The notes beneath the pieces are model-generated. The model saw only the letters and a program-made list of their open reading frames with translations, made no database searches and had not been told where the DNA came from. A stretch of DNA of 64,000 bases from DATIJJ01 sp964612855. Lineage in GTDB: Bacteria > Pseudomonadota > Gammaproteobacteria > DSM-16500. The position numbers were made by a program, and so were the translations under genes. The stretch is taken from contig CAZTDR010000003.1 of NCBI GenBank assembly GCA_964612855.1, positions 4,797-68,796 on the forward strand, written 5' to 3'. How positions within the stretch are numbered: position 1 is the first letter of the stretch; every line of letters begins with the position of its first letter. Of the stretch, positions 32,780 through 50,307 are shown piece by piece.

Positions 32780-35747
32780 TTTCAAAATTCTCGGTTTATT
32801 ATTGGTGAGTTTGATTTGTTTTAACTCAGTGAGTCTGGCGGCAGAGTTGCTGGACGATGACGATTTTTATCCAGACAAAACCAAAATGGTGGCACAGCAA
32901 ATTGATTTATTAAAAAATCGTCTTACTCAAACCCATATTGAATTGCAAGCGTTGCAAAAGCAATCTACCGATGGATTAAGCGGTGATCACTTTACGAAAT
33001 CCATGTTGGGTGAAACGGGACTGGAAATTGCTATTGCCAAATCAAACTTAGAGAGCATCAATATCGAATTGACAGAGTGTCAACAAGCGATTAGCCGTTT
33101 GGAAAAAGACATTCAAGAAATTCAAAATCAATTGAATGTATTTACTATATTTGGTCTTAAAATTGTGCGGGATGGCTCACCTGATCTTGAACATTTGCGA
33201 CAAGCATTAGGCAATCAAAAAGAGTTATTGGCATTAGAAAAAAATCGGTTGGATTATTTATTAAAAATGCAAAGTGACGCCGATACTATTTTGCAATTCT
33301 ATAAAGTAAAATATACTCGCATTGAATCAGTGTTGAAATCCCAAACTATTTTGTTGCTGAAAGAACAGCAAGCTAAAACTGACTTAGACTTTGAGCAGCA
33401 GCAAAATATGTGGCTGCAACGATTGAATCAATTAAAATCGCAATTAAATCATTTTAAAACAACGCAACAATTGGATTCCACAGCTTATTATAAGCTGCAA
33501 AATGAAATTTTTTACGTCAATGAAAACGTAAATTTAACCTATTTAAAAATGTTGATCGCGCGTTATCAAGATCAAATTCAGCAACTAAAAGTGTCCATTG
33601 CGCGCGGCAGCTCTATCACATTGTTTAATAAAGCGACTGAGCAAGCGCAATTATTAGGAAAACAGCTGGCGCGTTTGAATACCTTGTTGAAAGGGCGTCT
33701 GGATATTTTAATGCAGCATAAAAAATATTTTTCCCCACCCGATGCTGTTTCTCACTCTTTTCAAGCCGAATTTACTCATTTAAATAATCAATACCAAGAT
33801 GCGACAGATGAAGTCGTTAGCTTAAATCAAAAATTAGTGGCATTTCGTACCAGCTTGGATCAAGGGTTGCAGCAAGAATTATCTTCACGTCAAGGGTTGC
33901 CTGGATTTGGTACGAAAGCATGGTTAGATGTGGGCGGTGAATTGTTATTAATTCCGAGCCTTGCTTTCCAAGTGTTCAAAAGCTTAAGTCACGCAACCAT
34001 GAGCGGTATTGCAAATATGACCGCTTGGGGTTGGGTATTTTTGCTCATATTAGAATGTATTTGGATAACAATTTTTGTGTTTATTAATCATTTTTTAAAA
34101 CGTATTGTCGCGCGGATTCCCGATCATGAATTTGGTCATATCAATTTAAAATGGCTGTTCATTAAATTGATTCACCGAAATTTGCTGGATATTGCGATTT
34201 TAAGTAATCTTTTCTGGCTGTTTTCTTTTTTAAATGTACCTTCTCAAAATTTCACCATATTAATTAATCTGGCACTCGTTTGGCTGTTTTTTAAGTCGCT
34301 CATTCAAATGGCCAGATTAAGTTTAGTGGAGACAGTACATGATCGTGCAGGCCACGATGTGCGTCTTTATCATCAATTAAAATGGATTTTTTTAGCGGGT
34401 GGCATTGTGACGGCATTGACGGTATTTATGCATCAATTGCCTGTGATTTATGAAGTGAAAGATTTATTTGATCGCTTGTTTTTAGTGTTCTTATTTATTA
34501 CGTCTGTGCTCTTATTAAAACAATGGCATTTGCTTCCGGGCTTAATCATGCCTTACATCGATAGTCGTCGCACGTATTTAAAGCGAGTCATTGTCATGTT
34601 GGGATTGTTAATTCCGCTGATTTTGTTGGTTAATTCAGTGATTGGTTTATTGGGTTTCGTTAATTTAATTTTAACGATCTCCTGGTATGAAAGTATTTTT
34701 TTGCTGGTGTTGGTCGGTTATTTGTTGTTGCGTGGTTTATTAAATGATGCGATGGAATGGATTTCCAAGATTCTTATTCGCCATGTTACCAATGGTTGGT
34801 TGTGGACAGAAGCTTTTTTAAAACCCATCGATAGAGTTATTCATATCATGTTGTTTTTATCGGCTTGGGTCGTGTTATTTTTATTATATGGTTGGGATCG
34901 ACAGTCACCGGTGGTCGAGCGATTAAACAAATTATTGCATTATCCCTTGGCCAATATTCTGAATACCACCATTACTCCGCTGAGTGTGATTGAATTAACC
35001 GTCGTGATTTCATTATTGTATTGGGCATCGCGTTGGACGCGTGAATTTATGTATCGCATGTTATTGTCGCGCACGAAAGATTTAGGTTTGCGCAACAGTT
35101 TGGCTATTTTGAGCCAATACGCCATGATTGTGATGGGTATATTTATCAGCTTACGTTTTTTGGGGATTGATTTTAGAGCGCTGACCTTTGTTGCGACAGC
35201 ATTTGCGTTTGGTGTGGGTTTAGGGTTACGTGATTTGGTGAATAATTTCGCATGTGGTTTTTTATTGTTACTCGAGCGCCCTCTACGGGTGGGTGATACG
35301 ATTGCCATTAATGGTTGTGAAGGGGAGGTTACCCATATTGGGGGGCGTGCAGTCACTATGCGCACATGGGATCATATGGATGTTATTATTCCCAATGCAG
35401 AAATTTTTAGTAAATCCTTCACGAATTGGACGGCAAAAGATAGTGTGGTTCGTACCGTTCTCTCAATTAAAATTAATCGACATGATAATCCGCAAGCTAT
35501 CCAAGCGATTATTTATGAAGTGCTAGAGCAAAATAAAGACGTCTTAAAAGATCCAACTCCTGAAGTATTCATGACGGAATTAGCGGATGGTTTGATTGAG
35601 TTAGAAGTTCGTTATTACTTAAATTTACGTCAAGTCAAGTCGCGTGTGGGTTTACGGTCTGAGGTCTTGTTGGGTATTTGGTCAGCGTTTGAAGCGCATG
35701 GTATTCAACCCCCGTATCCGCATCAAGAGGTGCATGTGAATGTGTGA
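32760..35747 (+). CDS. MscK/KefA-like mechanosensitive channel
   Basis: Large MscS-family channel of the inner membrane that opens under membrane tension. 995 residues: a signal peptide (KILGLLLVSLICFNSVSLAAEL), a periplasmic helical coiled-coil region at about 35-390 rich in Gln and Leu, about eleven transmembrane segments, then the MscS pore helix and beta domain: FGVGLGLRDLVNNFACGFLL, RPLRVGDTIAINGCEGEV and VIIPNAEIFSKSFTNW. The periplasmic domain is as in MscK, YbiO or YjeP (MscM); which of these is the orthologue cannot be told. The start lies within the ampG end. Confidence 0.9.
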   Translation: MLKQWLNFKILGLLLVSLICFNSVSLAAELLDDDDFYPDKTKMVAQQIDLLKNRLTQTHIELQALQKQSTDGLSGDHFTKSMLGETGLEIAIAKSNLESINIELTECQQAISRLEKDIQEIQNQLNVFTIFGLKIVRDGSPDLEHLRQALGNQKELLALEKNRLDYLLKMQSDADTILQFYKVKYTRIESVLKSQTILLLKEQQAKTDLDFEQQQNMWLQRLNQLKSQLNHFKTTQQLDSTAYYKLQNEIFYVNENVNLTYLKMLIARYQDQIQQLKVSIARGSSITLFNKATEQAQLLGKQLARLNTLLKGRLDILMQHKKYFSPPDAVSHSFQAEFTHLNNQYQDATDEVVSLNQKLVAFRTSLDQGLQQELSSRQGLPGFGTKAWLDVGGELLLIPSLAFQVFKSLSHATMSGIANMTAWGWVFLLILECIWITIFVFINHFLKRIVARIPDHEFGHINLKWLFIKLIHRNLLDIAILSNLFWLFSFLNVPSQNFTILINLALVWLFFKSLIQMARLSLVETVHDRAGHDVRLYHQLKWIFLAGGIVTALTVFMHQLPVIYEVKDLFDRLFLVFLFITSVLLLKQWHLLPGLIMPYIDSRRTYLKRVIVMLGLLIPLILLVNSVIGLLGFVNLILTISWYESIFLLVLVGYLLLRGLLNDAMEWISKILIRHVTNGWLWTEAFLKPIDRVIHIMLFLSAWVVLFLLYGWDRQSPVVERLNKLLHYPLANILNTTITPLSVIELTVVISLLYWASRWTREFMYRMLLSRTKDLGLRNSLAILSQYAMIVMGIFISLRFLGIDFRALTFVATAFAFGVGLGLRDLVNNFACGFLLLLERPLRVGDTIAINGCEGEVTHIGGRAVTMRTWDHMDVIIPNAEIFSKSFTNWTAKDSVVRTVLSIKINRHDNPQAIQAIIYEVLEQNKDVLKDPTPEVFMTELADGLIELEVRYYLNLRQVKSRVGLRSEVLLGIWSAFEAHGIQPPYPHQEVHVNV

Positions 35748-35762
35748 GGTAAGCAATTCATT

Positions 35763-36016
35763 GTCATCCCCGAATGCTTTTGTCGGGGACTTCTTCGTGA
35801 GTAAATATAGTCCTTCAGATAATTATTTTGAATTTTAACACGCCATCTTACCGCCATCTCAAGGTGTTTTTCAATCACAAAAACTTGAAATAGCTCTGCT
35901 ATTCCTGCTTTTTTGTTCAATCAAAACACCTTGATCTGACAGTAATCTGTCATGTTAAAATTCAAAATAATTATCTGAAGGACTATAGATCCCCGACAAA
36001 AGCATTCGGGGATGAC
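35763..36016. repeat. Family 3 palindrome interrupted by a MITE-like element
   Basis: The outer arms GTCATCCCCGAATGCTTTTG and the complement ending GGGGATGAC match the intact 74-bp copy at 18523. A 182-bp palindromic segment (35806-35987) lies at the loop TA. Removing 180 bp, that is the element and one TA, restores exactly 74 bp and the loop sequence GTAAATAGATC (GTACATAGATC in the intact copy). Confidence 0.9.
35806..35987. mobile_element. 178-bp MITE-like element with TA duplication (family 4, copy A)
   Basis: The 35-bp ends, beginning TATAGTCCTTCAGATAATTA, are exact reverse complements; the outermost TA on each side is the likely target duplication. The inner part is an imperfect palindrome centred on GAAATAGCTCTGCTATTCC. 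It has no coding capacity. TA targets are typical of IS630/Tc1-mariner-type transposition. Confidence 0.8.
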
Positions 36017-36035
36017 GAGGAGAATTCACCGACTT

Positions 36036-36428
36036 TTAAACCGCAATATTCTGATGATACATAATCACCGTCCCGCTCACTGAGTGATAGTCTTTCTTAA
36101 CATCGATAATCGCATCACCACCCATCGATGCGGCCATCGTGCGCATCGCATCATGAATTGTCGCATCTTGGCGTTTGATGCCAACCAAGTTGTATTTTGA
36201 TACCGTCGCTTGACCGAGAACTGTATAAGGGTTGTTTGGCATTTTTCCATTAGAGTAGAAAGAAACTTCCATCGGGTTTTTCTTTTTATTACATTTCGGC
36301 AGGGGTTGAGTCGCTTTATTGATGTTTTGGGTTTGGGTATTCACAGGCTGCACTGAGTTCATATTCGAAGAACAACCTAGCAATGAACCGCAGACAAAAG
36401 ATACCACAAGCAGTTTCGAAATTCTCAT
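36036..36428 (-). CDS. Small lipoprotein
   Basis: 130 residues when started at 36428 (MRISKLLVVSFVCGSLLGCSSN); the in-frame ATG at 36473 would put 15 hydrophilic residues before the signal peptide. The lipobox is LLGC. The mature part begins with an Asn/Gln/Thr-rich linker (NSVQPVNTQTQNINKATQ) followed by a small domain with NNPYTVLGQATVSKYN, DAMRTMAASMGGDAIIDVKKDYHS and VSGTVIMY. That domain resembles small lipoproteins of unknown function that keep a GGDAII motif. Probably an outer-membrane or periplasmic lipoprotein; role unknown. It is divergent from tldD. Confidence 0.8.
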   Translation of the reverse strand: MRISKLLVVSFVCGSLLGCSSNMNSVQPVNTQTQNINKATQPLPKCNKKKNPMEVSFYSNGKMPNNPYTVLGQATVSKYNLVGIKRQDATIHDAMRTMAASMGGDAIIDVKKDYHSVSGTVIMYHQNIAV

Positions 36429-36540
36429 GGCTGTATTCCTTACATAATGAGTGAATGAATTATCCTTCTCCAATTTTTATCGTAAAATGCTTGTGCTAAA
36501 AAGACAAGACAATAACGCCTTAACAAGTATTCTTTTCGGG

Positions 36541-36554
36541 CATAACATGTTATG
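36541..36554. promoter_or_regulatory. Perfect 14-bp palindrome upstream of tldD
   Basis: CATAACATGTTATG is its own reverse complement. It lies in the divergent gap between the lipoprotein gene and tldD, 37 bp before the tldD start. It could be a dimeric repressor site; no regulator is known. Confidence 0.3.
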
Positions 36555-36591
36555 TTGATATGATTTTGAATGGCTATCGATGGAAGAAAGT

Positions 36592-38034
36592 ATGACAAAT
36601 TTTCTGGATATTGCACGGCATGATTTATTAGATCCTGCGGGATTAACCGATAATCAATTACAAACCGTATTAAGCCATGTGCTCGGCGGTTCGATTGATA
36701 ATGCGGATTTATATTTTCAATCGACGTATTCAGAAACTTGGGTACTCGAAGATAGCATTATCAAAGGCGGCAGTTATAACATTGACCGGGGTGTCGGTGT
36801 GCGAGCTATGAGCGGCGAAAAAACCGGTTTTGCTTATTCAGATGATATTTTAATGCCTGCATTAGACCAAGCAGCAAATGCAGCTCGCAGTATCAGTCAT
36901 GCCGGAGGCCATCAAGCAATCAAAGCGTGGCATCGAACAGAGGGACATCAGCTTTACCTGCCCGTGAATCCGTTAAATTCATTGAATGAAAGCGAAAAAG
37001 TCGCCTTATTGCAGCGTGTCGATGCTTATACACGTGCCCAAGATCCACGCGTGATTCAAGTAAGTGTCAGTCTAGCCGCAGAATATGAAACCGTTTTAAT
37101 TATGGCAAGTGATGGGCATTTGGCTGCCGATGTGCGGCCATTAGTGCGCCTCAATGTGAGTGTGGTCGTGGAGCAAAATGGTCGACGTGAGCAAGGTTAC
37201 GCAGGTGGCGGTGGGCGTTATGATTATAGTTATTTTTTAGAACAAGATTTGGCGCTCAGTTATGCAAGAGAAGCCGTACGACAAGCTTTAGTGAATCTAG
37301 AAGCTGTCGATGCACCTGCAGGTACCATGCCCGTTGTATTAGGACCCGGTTGGCCAGGTATTTTGTTACATGAAGCCGTAGGACATGGTTTAGAAGGCGA
37401 TTTTAACCGTAAAGGCACGTCGGTTTTTAGCGGACAAATGGGTGAAGCCGTGGCTTCACCTTTGTGTACGGTGGTGGATGATGGCACTTTGGCGAATCGT
37501 CGAGGCTCGTTGAATGTGGATGATGAAGGTGTGCCAACCCAGCATACGGTATTAATTGAAAATGGAATTTTACGTAATTATATTCAAGACAAACGTAATG
37601 CACGTTTGATGGGGATGCAATCGACAGGAAATGGACGTCGTGAATCCTATGCACACACGCCGATGCCGCGCATGACAAATACCTATATGTTGCCAGGAAA
37701 ATCACATCCAGAAGAAATTATTGCATCCGTTAAAAAAGGCATTTATGCCGTGAATTTTGGTGGCGGCCAAGTGGATATTACCTCTGGAAAATTCGTTTTT
37801 TCCGCCAGTGAAGCGTATCTCATTGAAGATGGCAAAATCACGAAACCCGTCAAAGGCGCGACGTTAATTGGTAATGGCCCTGATGTACTAACCAAAGTAT
37901 CGATGGTAGGAAATGATTTACAGTTAGATACAGGTATTGGTATTTGCGGTAAAGAAGGACAAAGTGTCCCTGTCGGGGTAGGGCAGCCAACACTGCGTAT
38001 CGATGCCTTGACGGTGGGCGGTACGAGTACATAA
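36592..38034 (+). CDS. tldD: Metalloprotease TldD
   Basis: Subunit of the TldD/TldE (PmbA) zinc protease that degrades unfolded peptides and matures some microcins. The ATG at 36592 (MTNFLDIARHDLL) is preferred because GGAAG precedes it; an ATG at 36580 lacks such a site. This gives 480 residues (481 in E. coli). Sequence agreement is high throughout, including WVLEDSIIKGGSYNIDRGVG, the HEAVGHGLEGDFNR metal site (HExxxH), ESYAHTPMPRMTNTY and FGGGQVDITSGKFVFSASEA. The partner pmbA is not in the window. Confidence 0.96.
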   Translation: MTNFLDIARHDLLDPAGLTDNQLQTVLSHVLGGSIDNADLYFQSTYSETWVLEDSIIKGGSYNIDRGVGVRAMSGEKTGFAYSDDILMPALDQAANAARSISHAGGHQAIKAWHRTEGHQLYLPVNPLNSLNESEKVALLQRVDAYTRAQDPRVIQVSVSLAAEYETVLIMASDGHLAADVRPLVRLNVSVVVEQNGRREQGYAGGGGRYDYSYFLEQDLALSYAREAVRQALVNLEAVDAPAGTMPVVLGPGWPGILLHEAVGHGLEGDFNRKGTSVFSGQMGEAVASPLCTVVDDGTLANRRGSLNVDDEGVPTQHTVLIENGILRNYIQDKRNARLMGMQSTGNGRRESYAHTPMPRMTNTYMLPGKSHPEEIIASVKKGIYAVNFGGGQVDITSGKFVFSASEAYLIEDGKITKPVKGATLIGNGPDVLTKVSMVGNDLQLDTGIGICGKEGQSVPVGVGQPTLRIDALTVGGTST

Positions 38035-38434
38035 ATTATAAATAATAATAGCGGCGTTTTACCGTCGTTTGTTTATTTAAAAAGTAGGAGATTAAATCCA
38101 AAATGGGTGAAAATTTATAGGAAATAGTCCTTCTATTTTTAATAAAGTTTTCACAGATGAAGCTCTGTACAGGACAAGAATTCTTAACGTTGCGTAAATC
38201 TCTTGTTGTAGGGGCACGGCGTGCCGTGCCCGTGCTGCATATCTCGCTGATGCCGCCGCGGGCATGGCACGCCATGCCCCTACAAATGCCGCTCAATGCC
38301 GGACAAGTCGCCGGACAACGGTTGTGGCGAGAGCAAAGAATTTTTTGTCGTGTACAGAACAGATGGAGTTCGTTTTCCTCTTTTTAATATAGGCTAAACC
38401 ACGGTAAACAGACCCTAACTAGAGTGGTGTAACC
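38035..38434. other. Gap between tldD and the giant gene
   Basis: 400 bp with no credible gene; the open frames here are made of the 193-bp repeat. No good promoter was found for the giant gene: TTTAATATAGG near 38383 is AT-rich but lacks a matching -35. Confidence 0.6.
38165..38357. repeat. 193-bp element with imperfect inverted ends around a TGTAGGGG hairpin
   Basis: The left end CTGTACAGGACAAGAATTCT pairs imperfectly with AAGAATTTTTTGTCGTGTAC at the right. Inside, TGTAGGGGCACGGCGTGCCG ... CATGCCCCTACA (38207-38284, 78 bp) is a family 2 type hairpin. GTACACGACAAAAA also occurs beside the elements near 11500, suggesting a shared outer end. Confidence 0.65.
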
Positions 38435-46888
<8,454 letters not shown>

Positions 46889-46896
46889 GACTGTGT

Positions 46897-46927
46897 GTCA
46901 TCCCCGATAAAAACATTCGGGGATGAC
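46897..46927. repeat. Short GTCATCCCCGA hairpin (family 3 remnant) after the giant gene
   Basis: GTCATCCCCGA and TCGGGGATGAC form an 11-bp stem around TAAAAACAT. It retains only the outer ends of the 74-bp family 3 unit. It may act as a weak terminator for the giant gene, although no T-run follows. Confidence 0.65.
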
Positions 46928-46966
46928 AGTTATTACATAACGATGGTAGGGTGGGCCAAAGAATTC

Positions 46967-47006
46967 GTAGGGTGGATTAGATGCGTTTTTTGCATCGTAA
47001 TCCACC
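46967..47006. repeat. Single half of a family 1 element
   Basis: GTAGGGTGGATTAGATGCGT ... CGTAATCCACC, one half-unit only, between the 3' ends of the giant gene and the htrA gene, which converge. Confidence 0.85.
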
Positions 47007-47020
47007 TTGTTGAGGTTAAG

Positions 47021-48364
47021 CTATTCTTTATTTATCACCAAAAATACCGCCCCAGGTCCACGCAGTATATTCAGTAACAAAGAATCCTTACTACTCGCAG
47101 CGATTTTCTGCAATTCACTAATAGACGTAATTTTTTGCTGATTGGCAGAAGTGATCACATCACCAGGCCGTAAATCCGAGTGCCACGCATTCGTATCATC
47201 TTGTACAGAAGCAACTAACACACCATTGATATTGCCATGTATCGGGCTTAATAAAGTGAAGTCTTTTAAGCTGACGCCGTACAAGAAAGGGTCCATCTGC
47301 GCGTTAATCTGCGCACGCTTTTTGGGATCCATTAATTCAGCCGACAACGTCAACGATTTATTTTTTCGAAGAACAGAAATACTGGCTTTGGAGTCCACAC
47401 GAATAAAACCGATGGAGTTAACGACATCATTGGCGTTTTTAATTTCAGAACCATTGACGGTCGTAATAATATCACCAATCTGCAAGCCCGCTTTTTCTGC
47501 AGGCGAGTTGGGCATGACTTGGGTCACGACCGCGCCTTTGGAAGCTGAAAGATTAAAAGCTGTTGCGAGTTCGGGTGTGATGTCTTGGGCACCAATACCT
47601 AGCGCACCGCGACGCACGTTACCGTATTGAATCAGTTGCTGCATTACACTTTTTGCCATGTTCGCTGGAATCGCAAAACCAATTCCGATGCTGCCGCGAT
47701 CGGGTGCAAGAATGGCTGTATTAATTCCAACAAGTTCGCCTTGCGTATTGACTAATGCACCGCCGGAGTTGCCTGGATTGATGGGCGCATCAATTTGAAT
47801 AAAATTTTCATAATTTTCGATACCTAAGGTGCTGCGTCCGAGTGCGCTGACAATACCGGAGGTGACACTTTGGTTGAGACCGAATGGGTTACCTATGGCT
47901 GCAACCACATCACCCACTTCTAAATTATTGGAATTACCCAGAACGATGGGTGTGAGATTTTTGGCTTGAATTTGCAATAAAGCAACGTCAGAAGGTTTAT
48001 CGGCGCCTATGTTTTTTGCCGTGTAGTGTCGGCCATCGCTTAAGGTTACGGTGACCCGTTCCGCATCATCGACGACATGCGCATTGGTTAAGATATAACC
48101 TTTTTCTGCATTGACAATAACACCAGAACCGACAGAAAGAAATTTGTCAGGGACGACTTCCCCACGTTGGGTTTTTTGTAATTTAGCGAGTGTGTTGATG
48201 TCAGTAATACGGATTTGCGCTCGAATATTGACAACGGAGGGCAATACTTTTTTTAGCATGGGAGCCAAGGTGGGATTGACTGGCGTGCCTGCTATGCTGG
48301 TTCCGCTGATCATGCTGGTGAAGATGAGAAGAAGCGTGAAAACGGTGGATATCATTTTATTCAT
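47021..48364 (-). CDS. Periplasmic serine protease, HtrA/DegQ type
   Basis: Protease and chaperone for misfolded envelope proteins. 447 residues: a signal peptide (ISTVFTLLLIFTSMISGTSIA), a trypsin-like domain with His in LTNAHVVDD, Asp in KPSDVALLQI and Ser in NPGNSGGAL, then two PDZ domains (about 255-340 and 355-440, with GALGIGAQDITPELA and GVLVASVQDDTNAWHSDL). The length and two PDZ domains fit DegP/DegQ rather than DegS; the short loop near residues 60-75 fits DegQ better. The start could also be the Met three residues inside. Confidence 0.93.
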   Translation of the reverse strand: MNKMISTVFTLLLIFTSMISGTSIAGTPVNPTLAPMLKKVLPSVVNIRAQIRITDINTLAKLQKTQRGEVVPDKFLSVGSGVIVNAEKGYILTNAHVVDDAERVTVTLSDGRHYTAKNIGADKPSDVALLQIQAKNLTPIVLGNSNNLEVGDVVAAIGNPFGLNQSVTSGIVSALGRSTLGIENYENFIQIDAPINPGNSGGALVNTQGELVGINTAILAPDRGSIGIGFAIPANMAKSVMQQLIQYGNVRRGALGIGAQDITPELATAFNLSASKGAVVTQVMPNSPAEKAGLQIGDIITTVNGSEIKNANDVVNSIGFIRVDSKASISVLRKNKSLTLSAELMDPKKRAQINAQMDPFLYGVSLKDFTLLSPIHGNINGVLVASVQDDTNAWHSDLRPGDVITSANQQKITSISELQKIAASSKDSLLLNILRGPGAVFLVINKE

Positions 48365-48479
48365 GGATAGCTTTTCCTCTGGGATACGGGCAGAGGTAAT
48401 TTTAACGTATGGTTAAATAATAGTACACTTAATTTCGGGAAGCCGGGCTGGGCACAGGACAGCGTACCATCATGCCCAT

Positions 48480-49220
48480 TTAACCCTCTATCCAAATCAA
48501 ACTCGCCATTCGCCCCGTTTTATTTCCATCGCGCCGATACGAAAAAAAACGTTCTTTATCGGAATAGGTACAATGATCACCGCCATAAATCGCGCTTACT
48601 CCAACGTGCTCAAAATCCAATTTAGCTAATTCATATAAATTACCGAGCCAACGATCGGGATTGGAGGAAGGAAGAAACGCTTTTTCAGTCTCCGCTTGCC
48701 TTGCTATAAATTGTTGCCTGACTTCATTCCCTAATTCATAGACAGTGGGCCCAATGGCAGGTCCCAGCCAAACTAATGTATCATCAGGTGCTAATTGCAA
48801 TGTATCGAGCGTTTTTCCAATGATGCCATTGGCTAATCCACGCCAACCGGCATGAATCGCTGCGACGCATGTTCCTTTGCGATCACAAAGCAAAATCGGC
48901 AAACAATCTGCGGTTAAGACGACGCAGATCTGCTTCGATTCACACGCAAATGAGGCATCGGCTTCTTTGCCTCGATTATGGGATTCAGCCGATACTACGA
49001 TCGTACTATGGGTCTGTTCTAACCAAGTCGGTTCCGTTGGCAAGGCAAGCAATGTCGTTAATAAAGCACGGTTCGCTTGAACATGGCGCGATTCATCACC
49101 GACATGCTGTGCTAAATTAAAACTGACATAAGGCGCTTCACTGTAACCGCCATGGCGTAATGTTGTGCATGCTTTAATGTGCAACGGTGCTGGCCAGTTG
49201 GGAGTGATAACGGGTTTCAT
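48480..49220 (-). CDS. pgeF: Polyphenol oxidase / purine nucleoside phosphorylase family protein
   Basis: Member of the YfiH/PgeF (laccase-domain) family; E. coli YfiH prevents wrong incorporation of Ser into peptidoglycan and relatives act on adenosine. 246 residues. Metal-site residues are seen in LEQTHSTIV, LTADCLPILLCD and AAIHAGWRGLANGI (His, Cys, His). It overlaps the rluD stop by 4 bp (rluD lies just upstream in the same operon), the common order bamD / rluD-yfiH. Which activity holds here cannot be told from the sequence. Confidence 0.92.
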   Translation of the reverse strand: MKPVITPNWPAPLHIKACTTLRHGGYSEAPYVSFNLAQHVGDESRHVQANRALLTTLLALPTEPTWLEQTHSTIVVSAESHNRGKEADASFACESKQICVVLTADCLPILLCDRKGTCVAAIHAGWRGLANGIIGKTLDTLQLAPDDTLVWLGPAIGPTVYELGNEVRQQFIARQAETEKAFLPSSNPDRWLGNLYELAKLDFEHVGVSAIYGGDHCTYSDKERFFSYRRDGNKTGRMASLIWIEG

Positions 49221-50200
49221 TCATCATCCTTGGAAAATGAAAGTTGATTATCTTCTTTTAAAACACGAATTAAATCTTGAATATCCTCGGCAAGAGGTGC
49301 TTGCCACGTCATGGATTGTTGGGTGACGGGATGGATTAAGCTTAATTCATAAGCGTGTAGCGCTTGACGCTTAAAACTGCGTAATTTAGTTACCAAAGCA
49401 GGGGAGGCGCCACGCGGTAATTGCAAGCGACCGCCGTACGTTTGGTCCCCGAAAACGGGATAACGAATATAAGCCATATGCACGCGAATTTGATGCGTTC
49501 TACCCGTTTCTAATTGCACGCGAATACGGGTATGGTCACGGTATCGTTCAATAATGCGAAAATGGGTGACGGAGGGTTTGCCGGTTTCAATCACCGCCAT
49601 GCGTTTGCGCTGAATCGGGTGACGGTCAATCGGTTCCTTAATGACGCCCCCGCTGGTTAATACACCACACACAACGGCTTGGTAAATTCTCGACATGGTG
49701 CGTGCTTTTAATTGCGCGGTCAGACTCATCAATGCTTGCTGGGTTTTAGCAATCACTAATAAACCGGAGGTGTCTTTATCGAGTCGATGAACAATGCCCG
49801 CACGAGGTAAATCTTTTAACGCGGGTGCATGATGCAATAAAGCATTTAACAGCGTACTGTCGGGATTTCCCGCTGCTGGGTGAACCACCATGCCAATCGG
49901 TTTATTGATCACCAATAAGGTGTCATCTTCAAAAATAATATCAAGCGCAATAGGTTGGGCAAGCCAGGCAGGTTGGGTTTTACGCAACGCGTTTATGATG
50001 ATTTCTTCACCACCGATGACGGTATCCCGCGCTTTGCAAATTTTATTATCCACTGTGATGTTCGCTTGTTTAATCCAGTCTTGGATTTGGGTACGGGAAT
50101 AATCCGGTAATAATTTTGCCAATGCTTGGTCCAAACGCATCCCGCCCATGGTATTGGGAATCGCGAGTGTGAAATGGATTTTTTCGGGTTCTGCGGTCAT
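49217..50200 (-). CDS. rluD: 23S rRNA pseudouridine(1911/1915/1917) synthase
   Basis: Makes pseudouridines in helix 69 of 23S rRNA. 327 residues: an N-terminal S4 RNA-binding domain (GMRLDQALAKLLPDYSRTQIQDWIK) and a catalytic domain with the Asp in GIVHRLDKDTSGLLVIAKT. LETGRTHQIRVHMAYIRYPV is the second family motif. The bamD gene on the opposite strand starts 108 bp away, and pgeF overlaps the stop. This neighbourhood favours RluD over RluA or RluC. Confidence 0.93.
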   Translation of the reverse strand: MTAEPEKIHFTLAIPNTMGGMRLDQALAKLLPDYSRTQIQDWIKQANITVDNKICKARDTVIGGEEIIINALRKTQPAWLAQPIALDIIFEDDTLLVINKPIGMVVHPAAGNPDSTLLNALLHHAPALKDLPRAGIVHRLDKDTSGLLVIAKTQQALMSLTAQLKARTMSRIYQAVVCGVLTSGGVIKEPIDRHPIQRKRMAVIETGKPSVTHFRIIERYRDHTRIRVQLETGRTHQIRVHMAYIRYPVFGDQTYGGRLQLPRGASPALVTKLRSFKRQALHAYELSLIHPVTQQSMTWQAPLAEDIQDLIRVLKEDNQLSFSKDDE

Positions 50201-50307
50201 GGAAAAGATCTCAATAACAGGAAATTATAATATTCGTGAATGATGACAAAATTTCGTTTACAATGCACGCCACATTGCTTAAAAAGACTCGGAGTTAGGC
50301 TGCTTTT

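Noticed and set aside
38157..38387. 76-codon frame before the giant gene
   Set aside because: It is made of the 193-bp repeat element; the Met/Pro/Ala-rich product reflects the GGCATGGCACGCC hairpin.
46895..47077. 60-codon frame between the giant gene and htrA
   Set aside because: It consists of the family 3 and family 1 repeat remnants and enters the htrA 3' end antisense.
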